Source: Eupeodes corollae | Taxonomy: Eukaryota; Arthropoda; Insecta; Diptera; Syrphidae | Direction: 5' to 3' | Assembly: GCF_945859685.1 (NCBI RefSeq) | Contig: NC_079149.1 | Coordinates: 100,838,863-100,902,862, forward strand | DNA: 64,000 bases | Notes under the pieces: generated by a model | What the model was told of the DNA's origin: nothing | Database searches by the model: none | Seen by the model: only the letters and a program-made list of their open reading frames with translations | Translations under genes and position numbers: made by a program | Shown here: piece by piece, positions 34,347 to 45,000 of the stretch | Position numbering within the stretch: position 1 is the stretch's first letter | Layout of the letters: each line of letters starts with the position of its first letter

Positions 34347-35233
34347 GTATGATGGAATGTGTGAACTAAAGACTTAGAACAGTAAATGACGCTCCCATAA
34401 GATACATTTTTTTGTTAATGTCAAATATAAATTCGTTATCTTCTTTTGTTACAACTTAGAGCTTAACAAGTGTCAAAGGCTCTACTATTGCAAGTATTTT
34501 TTATTTTGTAATTTTAGTCTAAGGAATTACCAAGGTACTTCTTCTTTTAAAAGGATATTGTTGAAATTGCCACCAGCCTGGGATGAAATAATAGAGCAGA
34601 GTAACGACAGAGGTGGAATAATTTCCACAGAGTCTTCTTTCTGCTGAAAACTAAAAGTCCACAATCACTCATGTACCGAAATTATTGCGTCTGCAACAAC
34701 AAGGGTCTAATCAAAATACCCATATCAATAAATTGCATACAAACTAAAGATTTAACACCTTTTTCTCAAAAGTTATCGACTTAATGTGTTCTCCTTTCAC
34801 ATTTGAGGCATATTTTAGAAATAAAACCATTCTACATGTATTTCAAAGCCGGGCATGCACATCCTTGCAAATATCGAAACCTATGTTATTGATTTTGTGT
34901 TGTGGAACTGAAAATGATTTACAATCTTTAAGTTTTTGGGTATGTAGATACTTCTTCCCAAGAGTCTAGTTATCTTAAAACCAGGACATGAACTATTTCA
35001 GCATCAACATAAAGGGTGGGCCAGTTTTATGTTGCCTTTTAAAAATGCAATTAAGTGAAAAAATAAATGTTCTCCACGTTTTACGGCTATATTAAAAATA
35101 TCAAACATTATTATTAATTTTGTTTCATTTCATCCAAAACATCATTTCAAAAAAATTGCCCTATTTTTTTTATAATAAGCACACACTCAACGGAATTTGA
35201 CTACCCTTATTATGCAGAGGCACAGTGTGAGCA
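34347..35233. other. Interval without a supported gene; possible transposon end at 35012
   Basis: AT-rich DNA. At 35012 the sequence AAAGGGTGGGCCAGTTTTAT resembles the opening of a Tc1/mariner terminal repeat, but no partner terminus or transposase was found nearby. Confidence 0.35.
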
Positions 35234-37542
35234 CTAGGAAGAGGAGAGAGGGTTTAAAAGGAGATGTCGGTGCACATAAGTTTTGAATTCCTGAATATTG
35301 CAATGACTAGGAAAGACAGAGTGTAGTAAGGCGTTCCACATTCGCGTAGTACTGTTAAAGAACGAATCTCTGAACTTGACAGTATGTCCCAAGTTGGACT
35401 CGAGGGTATACTGATGAGTACTTCTAAAAGCGCGAGTATTACGGTTGAACTGTTTAAGGGGAGGAATGAAAGTAAAAAAGAGTCTGACAAGAAACCTTAC
35501 GGCGATGTTCAAGGGAAGTAAATGAACTTATGATGATATTATCATCTATCAATTTAAATGCTCTACGTTCAATACTATCCAAGAGGCTTAAATAAGTTGT
35601 AGGAGCACCAGCCCAGGGATGGGAGTTATACTCAAGCTTCGGACGCATATAAAACTTGTAGATAACAGCCAGATCAGAAGGTGTGAAACATTTCTTGCAA
35701 CGCCTAAGGAATCCTAAACACCTTGCGGAATTTTTAGTGACATCGCGTATGTGCTCCTTCCACAAGAGGTGGTTGGTGATACATATACCGAAAATATCGA
35801 GATGTTCAGTCTCCATAATGCAAGTGCCATCCATGGATAATGGGAAGGGGTGTATATCTCGCTTTAATGATACAAGACAGCATTGCGTTTTCGAAGCATT
35901 AAATTCCACGCGGTTTCTTAATCCCCATTGTTCAATGCTGGTTAGGTCGAAATTTAATGAGATTATCATATTTTGTCGCTGCAGTTCCACATCCGAAGAA
36001 GAGGGATGTGAGTCTGAAAACGAATTTGAAAAGCTAAGAGTACTATCGTCAGCGAACCAAGTATTGTATTAGAAGTTGCACACAGGAGATCATTAATATA
36101 AATGAAAAAGAGTGTTGGAGATAAAACAGAGCCCTGGGGCACACCAGTATTTATTTTGTGGTTTTCAGGCTTAAAACCATCCAATACAACATTTATTGAA
36201 CGATTCAAAAGGTAATTACTAATCCAATGAAGCAGGAATTCATGAAAACCGAAAGCACGCATTTTCGATAAGAGAGCCTGATGCCAAATCTATCGAAGAG
36301 ATGTTCCATGAGATAACCAGTTGACCAATTGCTTAGTACTGACGGTCATAAAGAAGCTTTCGATCTTCAAAATATATCTTTAGTCCATAAATAATCAGCG
36401 TTTCCATGACCTTGGAAAGAAGGGACGTAAGAGCAATCGGTCGGTAACTAGACGGTGAGGAAGATTAGCCTTTTTTGGGAATAGGTTGGACAAATGCCGT
36501 TTTCCATCCGCTCGGAACGAGACCTGAGGAGTAGGACAGATGAAAAAGCTTACGCAGTGGTTTTGCCAGCGATGAAGAACACCTGTTCAGAACAATGTCG
36601 GGGATACCATCCGGACCACCGAATTTTTGTGTGTTTAGATCTCTAAGGAGTCTTGCCACAATACGAGTGCGAAAAAGATTGGTCCCATAGAATGACTAAT
36701 TCGCTCAAGTACAGGTGGAGTCATAACACTCACTGGCATCGTAGAATTGGCAGCGAAATGACTAGCAAAGAAATTAGCTTTCTCTAAAGAGCTAACAAAA
36801 GGAGTATTATTAACAACGAGCGTGGGAACCGAGGAAGAATTCCCCATGTTTTTTACAAATGACCAACAATTTTTACTGCCTTTGGGACATTGCAGTATTT
36901 TTTGCCGTAATTGTTGGTCAAGCCAAAATTTGTTTCTGTCGAATATGAGCCTTGCAGCCCTTCCTAGCTTGTTTGTACTTTTTCCGGTTTTCCTCAGTAG
37001 GGTTGGCTTTATATCAACATTTACTTCTTTGGCCCTAATAACCTCTTTACAGTTCGCATCAAACCATGCTTTTTGCTTCGGTCTGATGCTTTAAACTCTG
37101 TTCAGGATAAAAGTTCCCACTCCCAGGAGAATTAAACTGTGGCTAGAGGAGATAGAACATTAACAGTGTAACAGGGCCAGAGGTAAGAAACAAGTCAAGA
37201 GTGTTTTCTGCTCGACCCTCCACGTCCGATATTCGGTTGGGCTCGTTTTCATTTACGGAGAATTTAAACCACACATAATTGAAAAAGGAATTGATTCAAA
37301 GACCATATTGTGGTAAGAGTTGATAAGCAACAGCATTCCTAATGTATATGATGAGGCCATGGTGGAAAAAGACTAAAAGCACCAAACTATACCCATGAAT
37401 ACAAAATTCAGCAGGATTAGAATCCTCACCTACTTGGGTTTCACTTAATGCCAACACAGCTGGCCTGTATGAGGTATGCCAACAAAAAATTCGCCCTTAG
37501 CCCACGAATATTACAGTAAACTATTCTGAATTGTCCAGTCAT
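35234..37542 (-). pseudogene. Jockey-like non-LTR retrotransposon ORF2 with internally deleted endonuclease
   Basis: On the minus strand ORF2 appears to start at 37542 with MTGQFRIVYCNIRGLRANF, the first apurinic-endonuclease motif, and LSETQVGEDSNPAEFCIHGY with the catalytic E. The middle of the endonuclease is missing, and FKFSVNENEP with AENTLDLFLTSGPV marks its end. Next come WFDANCKEVIRAKEVNVDIK, KNCWSFVKNMGNSSSVPTLV and PVLERISHSM (linker). The RT region has LNTQKFGGPDGIPDIVLNRC and GWKTAFVQPIPKKG, then a deletion in the fingers, MRAFGFHEFLLHWISNYLLN, TGVPQGSVLSPTLFFIYIND, and FADDSTLSFS in a shifted frame, so the catalytic FADD is kept. The 35454-35990 and 35234-35512 frames give the thumb and C-terminus (KECFTPSDLAVIYK-type and TRMWNALLHSVFPSHCNIQE). 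It carries frameshifts and is dead. It shares its family with the fragment at 25.0-25.9 kb. Confidence 0.75.
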
Positions 37543-37589
37543 TGCAAAATTAAAAAAATATCAAAAACCAATATAGATAGAATTGAGAA

Positions 37590-37795
37590 TAAAATTCACT
37601 GAATGGAAACACAGAATAATTTTCCGTACCGATCCGACCCTGTGGGTTATAGAACGCTATTCTCATAGAAAATACGTTTTCAATATTTCAGCCATTTTAA
37701 GTGTAAACAACTCGTTGGTCAAGATTTTGAGCTGTCAGTGTCAAAATAACAAATGGATTTTAAAAAAATGTCCCACCCTGTATACATGGCAAAAA
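37590..37795 (-). mobile_element. 5' end fragment of a Tc1/mariner-type transposon
   Basis: The minus strand starts ACAGGGTGGGACATTTTTTT and continues through CACTGACAGCTCAAAATCTT to ATGGCTGAAATATTGAAAAC. A terminal repeat beginning AGGGTGGGAC and an ATG about 100 bases in are typical of Tc1/mariner elements. The reading then stops after about nine codons. No right end or further transposase was found, so this is a terminal fragment; the subgroup is unknown. Confidence 0.45.
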
Positions 37796-38966
37796 CATCA
37801 CTAGCTTAATTCTATTCTTGAGCATAAAGTTAAGGATTGGAGATGTGTGAACATACATTTTATCCGTATATGAGTTTCTTGAATGTTGCTTCCCATTATT
37901 TACCATCTTTACCAATCAAATTCTTTTTTGAAGTTGCAAGATAATGAATTGAAATTTGCTTAATCGAATATTTAAAAAATCTCATGAGCAAGAATATTTA
38001 GATGGATTATTTATTTCTATAAAATTTTCAGAAAACCTTTAGCTACGTCTCTGAAAAAAGGACTTTCTATTTAAAATGGATTTAAATTAAAGCATTTTAA
38101 AACAAGGCTCTGGAAATGCAACTATTTGCTTCTTTTCACAGACCCTACATGTAAAATATACCTCATGTTATCTAAATTGACAACCCATGCATATTTACGT
38201 AAGATTTATGTATTGTTGATGTTTATATTTTACGTAATTGGTTATTTAACATTGCAGATATTGATATTGAAAAAACAGGAAAAGGTTACTCAAAATTTTG
38301 ATTACAAAGCAAAGATTGAATTCAATATTGTAATAAATTTGCTTTCATATTCATCCAAACAAATATTGAGTAAACAATATATTTTGATTTTTGGGCCAAT
38401 ATCATCGGTTGCAATATCGAAACATAGATACCTTCACATAAGTTAACAAAATATTACAGACCTGCTTAATTCTATTTTTGAAAACATATGGGGTAAAACG
38501 ATAATTGGGTTCAATGCATAAGACTAAAGTGTTTACCCATAAGAACTAAAATGTTAAAGTAAATATTACACTTTTAAGTTATGAGGTTAAATTTTTAATA
38601 TTTACTTAATTTCAAATGCATCGAATTATGCAAGATTGTACTTATTCGAAATTTATAAATTGTATTAAAAAATGTTTAATAATCTTTTATGTGTAGTACT
38701 TAATGAGCTTTAATGTGTACCAATATTTTGTTTTAATGTGTAAAGCTTTTTAAAAATTTGTAAAACTCATGAGTCATGACTAGATTAAAAAAAGGGATAT
38801 GTAACTCAAAAGTAAGCTGTGGTGAAATCCCTTAATAAAACTATATTAATTCTATTTTCACTTCCTAAAACTATTCCCAAAACTTTTTACTGAGGGAACT
38901 ATTTTTGAAGTCTTTAAGACGTACAATTCTAATCCCAAACCTAAGTTTACACGAATGTCAACTTTC
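37796..38966. other. AT-rich interval, nothing recognised
   Basis: The plus-strand frame 38126-38446 is isoleucine- and lysine-rich without a recognised motif and is probably a chance frame in AT-rich DNA. Confidence 0.45.
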
Positions 38967-38968
38967 TA

Positions 38969-39169
38969 AAGGGTGATTTTTTAAAAGCTATATATAAAAG
39001 TCCATCAGCTTGGTCCAATTTTGGCATCCTCGTTCCAACATTTCAGCCGGTATCTCACGAACAAATGCTTAAATGTGGTCTTACAATACGTGCTGTGTGG
39101 CATGTGGCACCGTCTTGTTGAAACCACATGTGATGCAAGTAAAGCTCCTACATTTTGCAAAAAAATGAG
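38969..39169 (-). mobile_element. DD41D transposon, copy 3, right-end fragment
   Basis: TA then AAGGGTGATTTTTTAAAAGC at 38967-38988 is the same terminus as at 33296 and close to that at 27796. On the minus strand the adjoining sequence encodes MWFQQDGATCHTA at about 39095-39133, the motif with the second catalytic D, followed by decayed C-terminal sequence. The fragment stops abruptly at 39170 where the right arm of the large inverted repeat begins. Confidence 0.65.
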
Positions 39170-39652
39170 CTGTTGTTTCCAACAATATGAGGCCAATTCT
39201 TAGTTGCAATCAAAATTAAGAATTCCTTAAAGAAAATACTAAGAATTGTTGATATATTAATCATCAGCAATGAGGAGATTCTACGGAATTAAAATTATAA
39301 TTAATTACAGTTTTAGCTTATTATTGTTCAAATTCCGACTATTTATTTAACTAATTTTTTCTTCGAAATAAAGTAATAGCTCTTGGAAGAGCCTTTTTTG
39401 CACATAATATTTAATGAATAAACCTTTACACAATTTCTCTGTGTTTTTTCATCTCTGATCTGTCGATTTTCTTTAATTAAGTTAGTTGATAAAATATGAA
39501 ATTCGATTGAAACTGTGAGTTTTGAGACTTGAACCTAAAAACATATAGTTTAAACTTGTTCATTTTGATCAGTTTTTTATTTATTTATTCAGCTTAACAA
39601 GCTTAACTTCAATTAACTTAAAACTAACTTACGAATTTTTTTTTAGCTTCTA

Positions 39653-40955
39653 AAGGGTGTCCCAAAATTAACGCAAGAGTTGAATTAAATAGAAAACGCC
39701 GTTTTTAGTCTTTTGATAGTTATATTTTTACTGGCTCGTAAAGTATATAGGATAGGGTTATGTATGGAATAACACATCTGACAAATGGCTTCCACGGCTT
39801 TGCATGCACATGCGCACTCTTTTGTTGAAATTTTCCATGACCATTCTGCATAAATGTGGCTGAATTTCGTTGATGCAGCGTTGAATCTCCTCCTTTAATG
39901 CACGGGTGGTTGTGGGCTTGTTGACATAGACTTGTGATTTCAAATAACCCCATAAAAAGAAGTCTAATGGTGTTAAATCACACGATCTAGGAGGCCAATT
40001 TTGATCACCGAAACTAGAGAGTACACGACCTGGAAATGTCTCATGCAGTAATTAAATTGTTTCACGGGCTAATGACATGTGGCACCGTCTTGTTGAAACC
40101 ACATATTGGACACATCAATATCATCCAATTTTGGCAGAAAGAATTGTGTAATCATGTCGCGATATCGAGCACCTGTAACAGTCACTGCTTGACCAGCATC
40201 ATTTTCAAAAAAAATATGGCCTAATTATGCCTGCAGCCCAAAATCCACACCATACAGTTACGCGTTGTGGATGCATTTGTTTTTCGAGAATCACATGTGA
40301 GAATCCGAACCTCAAATGCGGCAATTTTGGCGATTGACAAAGCCATCAAGATGAAAATGTGCTTCATCGCTTAGGATGATTTTGCTCGAAAAATCAGGGT
40401 CCATTTGTTGATGTTCAATAATCCATTCAACGAACTCTCTTCCCTGTCCATGGTTAATAGGCTTCAATTGTTGTGTTAATTGAATTTTGTAAGCATGAAG
40501 ACACAGATCTTTGGTGAGTATACGCTGTAGAGAGGTTCTTGAAATTTGCAATTCTTGTCCACGACGTCGAATTGAGGTTCCTGGATTGTCAGCAACACTC
40601 TCACGCACTGCTTCGACATTCACATTTGAACGGCTTGTTTTTGGACGACCAGTATGTTTGACGTCTGCAACGGATCCAGTCTTCATGAATTTTTCAATTA
40701 ATCTCTTCGCAGTTGACGAAGTTAAAACACTATTCCGACGATATTTTGTATGAAATTTTCGAACTGCAGCCGCCAAGCTTTCACTATTTTTGAAATATTC
40801 TTTAATAATGAAGACACGTTGTTCTATCGTGTTACGCTCCATTTTTAATAACCCTATACTGTTAGCTGTCAAATTGCTTTTTTTTTCATGGTTGCCAACA
40901 CTTCACTGCACAAATGGCGCAAATTCAAATCTTGCGTCAATTTTGGGACACCCTT
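39653..40955 (-). mobile_element. DD41D Tc1/mariner transposon, copy 4, complete ends
   Basis: The left end AAGGGTGTCCCAAAATTAAC and right end GTCAATTTTGGGACACCCTT are inverted repeats of about 26 bases with one difference inside, and TA lies immediately outside both (39651-39652 and 40956-40957). Length 1,303 bp. The TIR differs from that of copies 1-3 (GGGTGTCCC instead of GGGTGATTT), so it is a distinct DD41D lineage. Insertion into the right arm of the inverted repeat is cleanly delimited. Confidence 0.85.
39758..40842 (-). pseudogene. DD41D transposase of copy 4, broken
   Basis: It starts at ATG 40842 (MERNTIEQRVFIIKEYF), which fits better than the longer frame opening at 40872. The N-terminal helix-turn-helix region lies at residues about 5-52, a GRPK hook at 65-68 (TGRPKTSRS), a second helix-turn-helix at about 88-110 (SIRRRGQELQISRTSLQRIL) and the first catalytic residue D159 in ILSDEAHF. 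A stop follows NRQNCRI. The frame can be traced onward through MHPQRVTVWCGFWAAG, MITQFFLPKLDDIDVSNMWF and QQDGATCH (second D). A frameshift and a stop precede NWPPRSCDLTPLDFFLWGYL (third D), with 41 residues between the second and third D once the frameshift is allowed for. The last frame, SQVYVNKPTTTRALKEEIQR to DVLFHT, is open to 39758. At least two stops and a frameshift make it inactive. Confidence 0.8.
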
Positions 40956-40957
40956 TA

Positions 40958-41337
40958 CAAGAACTAACAATTTTAATTTTATTAGACTTAAGAGAAAAAG
41001 TAAAGTTTATCTTTCAGTTCGGATTTGGAAACATTAAAGTCGAAGACTAGCAGCGTTGCAGTGCCCATAATTAGTGCGGTGATAAGGGATATAGAAAAGG
41101 GAGACAGATCGGAGATTTCGAGGGTTGGTCCTAAGATGAATATCACTCAGGAGTGCCGGGGAATCTAAATTGCCTGTATCAGCGTTTTTGCTTCTAATAT
41201 ATAAGGGTTGCAAACCTATCAGTTTTAATCGATCGGCATAAGGAGGCAAGTTAATGCATCATCCCAGGGGAGGCAAATCGAATGAAACGTCCTGGAACAT
41301 TTTCAATTCTGAGTGAATGGTTTTCATAAAAGGGAGA
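40958..41337 (-). pseudogene. Jockey-type retrotransposon 3' end, right inverted copy
   Basis: On the minus strand: YADRLKLIGLQPLYIRSKNA, DTGNLDSPALLSDIHLRTNP and RNLRSVSLFYIPYHRTNYGH, the same C-terminal ORF2 segment as the copy at 33.3-33.9 kb but with fewer frameshifts. The 3' part of the element lies beyond the DD41D insertion, at 39590-39650. The 5' part is cut by the assembly gap at 41338. Confidence 0.7.
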
Positions 41338-41537
41338 NNNNNNNNNNNNNNNNNNNNNNNNNNNNNNNNNNNNNNNNNNNNNNNNNNNNNNNNNNNNNNN
41401 NNNNNNNNNNNNNNNNNNNNNNNNNNNNNNNNNNNNNNNNNNNNNNNNNNNNNNNNNNNNNNNNNNNNNNNNNNNNNNNNNNNNNNNNNNNNNNNNNNNN
41501 NNNNNNNNNNNNNNNNNNNNNNNNNNNNNNNNNNNNN
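41338..41537. other. Assembly gap, exactly 200 N
   Basis: A run of N of round length, so it is a scaffolding placeholder and not a measured distance. Unique and transposon-rich DNA lies to the left, pure satellite to the right. The true amount of missing sequence is unknown. Confidence 0.98.
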
Positions 41538-42068
41538 TGACATGTACTAGAAAAAGATACTCCTAATCAAGATCTATCATTATAGATATAGATGAGTCAT
41601 TTTGGAGCATCCTGAAGGATTTTTGATGTTCTAGACGAAAATCAAATCACACCCAAAACCATCACCTGATCCTTCCCAACCCCCAAAATCGATCAAGACT
41701 TCAAAATAGATACTTGACATGTACTAGAAAAAGATACTCCTAATCAAGATCTATCATTATAGATATAGATGAGTCATTTTGGAGCATCCTGAAGGATTTT
41801 TCATGTTCTAGACGAAAATCAAATCACACCCAAAACCATCACCTGATCATTCCCAACCCCCAAAATCGATCAAGACTTCAAAATAGATACTTGACATGTA
41901 CTAGAAAAAGATACTCCTAATCAAGATCTATCATTATAGATATAGATGAGTCATTTTGGAGCATCCTGAAGGATTTTTGATGTTCTAGACGAAAATCAAA
42001 TCACACCCAAAACCATCACCTGATCCTTCCCAACCCCCAAAATCGATCAAGACTTCAAAATAGATACT

Positions 42069-45000
42069 TGACATGTACTAGAAAAAGATACTCCTAATCA
42101 AGATCTATCACTATAGATATAGATGAGTCATTTTGGAGCATCCTGAAGGATTTTTGATGTTCTAGACGAAAATCAAATCACACCCAAAACCATCACCTGA
42201 TCCTTCCCAACCCCCAAAATCGATCAAGACTTCAAAATAGATACTTGACATGTACTAGAAAAAGATACTCCTAATCAAGATCTATCATTATAGATATAGA
42301 TGAGTCATTTTGGAGCATCCTGAAGGATTTTTGATGTTCTAGACGAAAATCAAATCACACCCAAAACCATCACCTGATCCTTCCCATCCCCCAAAATCGA
42401 TCAAGACTTCAAAATAGATACTTGACATGTACTAGAAAAAGATACTCCTATTCAAGATCTATCATTATAGATATAGATGAGTCATTTTGGAGCATCCTGA
42501 AGGATTTTTGATGTTCTAGACGAAAATCAAATCACACCCAAAACCATCACCTGATCCTTCCCAACCCCCAAAATCGATCAAGACTTCAAAATAGATACTT
42601 GACATGTATTAGAAAAAGATACTCCTAATCAAGATCTATCATTATAGATATAGATGAGTCATTTTGGAGCATCCTGAAGGATTTTTGATGTTCTAGACGA
42701 AAATCAAATCACACCCAAAACCATCACCTGATCCTTCCCAACCCCCAAAATCGATCAAGACTTCAAAATAGATACTTGACATGTACTAGAAAAAGATACT
42801 CCTAATCAAGATCTATCATTATAGATATAGATGAGTCATTTTGGAGCATCCTGAAGGATTTTTGATGTTCTAGACGAAAATCAAATCACACCCAAAACCA
42901 TCACCTGATCCTTCCCAACCCCCAAAATCGATCAAGACTTCAAAATAGATACTTGACATGTACTAGAAAAAGATACTCCTAATCAAGATCTATCATTATA
43001 GATATAGATGAGTCATTTTGGAGCATCCTGAAGGATTTTTGATGTTCTAGACGAAAATCAAATCACACCCAAAACCATCACCTGATCCTTCCCAACCCCC
43101 AAAATCGATCAAGACTTCAAAATAGATACTTGACATGTACTAGAAAAAGATACTCCTAATCAAGATCTATCATTATAGATATAGATGAGTCATTTTGGAG
43201 CATCCTGAAGGATTTTTGATGTTCTAGACGAAAATCAAATCACACCCAAAACCATCACCTGATCCTTCCCAACCCCCAAAATCGATCAAAACTTCAAAAT
43301 AGATACTTGACATGTACTAGAAAAAGATACTCCTAATCAAGATCTATCATTATAGTATAGATGAGTCATTTTGGAGCATCCTGAAGGATTTTTGATGTTC
43401 TAGACGAAAATCAAATCACACCCAAAACCATCACCTGATCCTTCCCAACCCCCAAAATCGATCAAGACTTCAAAATAGATACTTGACATGTACCAGAAAA
43501 AGATACTCCTAATCAAGATCTATCATTATAGATATAGATGAGTCATTTTGGAGCATCCTGAAGGGTTTTTGATGTTCTAGACGAAAATCAAATCACACCC
43601 AAAACCATCACCTGATCCTTCCCAACCCCCAAAATCGATCAAGACTTCAAAATAGATACTTGACTTGTACTAGAAAAAGATACTCCTAATCAAGATCTAT
43701 CATTATAGATATAGATGAGTCATTTTGGAGCATCCTGAAGGATTTTTGATGTTCTAGACGAAAATCAAATCACACCCAAAACCATCACCTGATCCTTCCA
43801 AACCCCCAAAATCGATCAAGGGTTCAAAATAGATACTTGAATTGTACTAGAAAAAGATACTCCTAATCAAGATCTATCATTATAGATATAGATGAGTCAT
43901 TTTGGAACATCCTGAAGGATTTTTGATGTTCTAGACGAAAATCAAATCACAACCAAAACCATCACATGATCCTTCCCAACCCCCAAAATCGATCAAGGGT
44001 TCAAAATAGATACTTGACTTGTACTAGAAAAAGATACTGCTAATCAAGATCTATCATTATAGATATAGATGAGTCATTTTGGAGCATCCTGAAGGATTTT
44101 TGATGTTCTAGACGAAAATCAAATCACACCCAAAACCATCACCTGATCCTTCCCAACCCCCAAAATCGATCAAGGGTTCAAAATAGATACTTGACTTGTA
44201 CTAGAAAAAGATACTGCTAATCAAGATCTATCATTATAGATATAGATGAGTCATTTTGGAGCATCCTGAAGGATTTTTGATGTTCTAGACGAAAATCAAA
44301 TCACACCCAAAACCATCACCTGATCCTTCCCAACCCACAAAATCGATCAAGGGTTCAAAATAGATACTTGACTTGTACTAGAAAAAGATACACCTAATCA
44401 AGATCTATCATTATAGACATAGATGAGTCATTTTGGAGCATCCTAAAGGATTTTTGATGTTCTAGACGAAAATCAAATAACACCCAAAACCATCACCTGA
44501 TCCTTCCCAACCCCCAAAATCGATCAAGGGTTCAAAATAGATACTTGACTTTTACTAGAAAAAGATACTCCTAATCAAGATCTATCATTATAGATATAGA
44601 TGAGTCATTTTGGAGCATCCTGAAGGATTTTTGATGTTCTAGACGAAAATCAAATCACACCCAAAACCATCACCTGATCCTTCCCAACCCCCAAAATCGA
44701 TCAAGACTTCAAAATAGATACTTGACATGTACTAGAAAAAGATACTCCTAATCAAGATCTATCACTATAGATATAGATGAGTCATTTTGGAGCATCCTGA
44801 AGGATTTTTGATGTTCTAGACGAAAATCAAATCACACCCAAAACCATCACCTGATCCTTCCCAACCCCCAAAATCGATCAAGACTTCAAAATAGATACTT
44901 GACATGTACTAGAAAAAGATACTCCTAATCAAGATCTATCATTATAGATATAGATGAGTCATTTTGGAGCATCCTGAAGGATTTTTGATGTTCTAGACGA

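Larger units (their letters stand above)
39170..41322 (-). repeat. Right arm of the large inverted repeat, split by a DD41D insertion
   Basis: Reverse complement of 33381-34346. Segments 39170-39650 and 40958-41322 together match the left arm. The intervening 39653-40955 is a DD41D transposon with a TA duplication, so the insertion came after the repeat copy formed. Confidence 0.75.

Noticed and set aside
35012..35060. AAAGGGTGGGCCAGTTTTAT as the end of a further mariner element
   Set aside because: No matching inverted end or transposase was found. Mentioned in the interval entry but not called.
39005..39203. 60-63-codon frames on both strands as a gene
   Set aside because: They are shadows and fragments of the DD41D copy 3 transposase and the inverted-repeat arm.
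41259..41550. Open frames of 75-94 codons on both strands
   Set aside because: They consist almost entirely of the 200 N gap and are artefacts.
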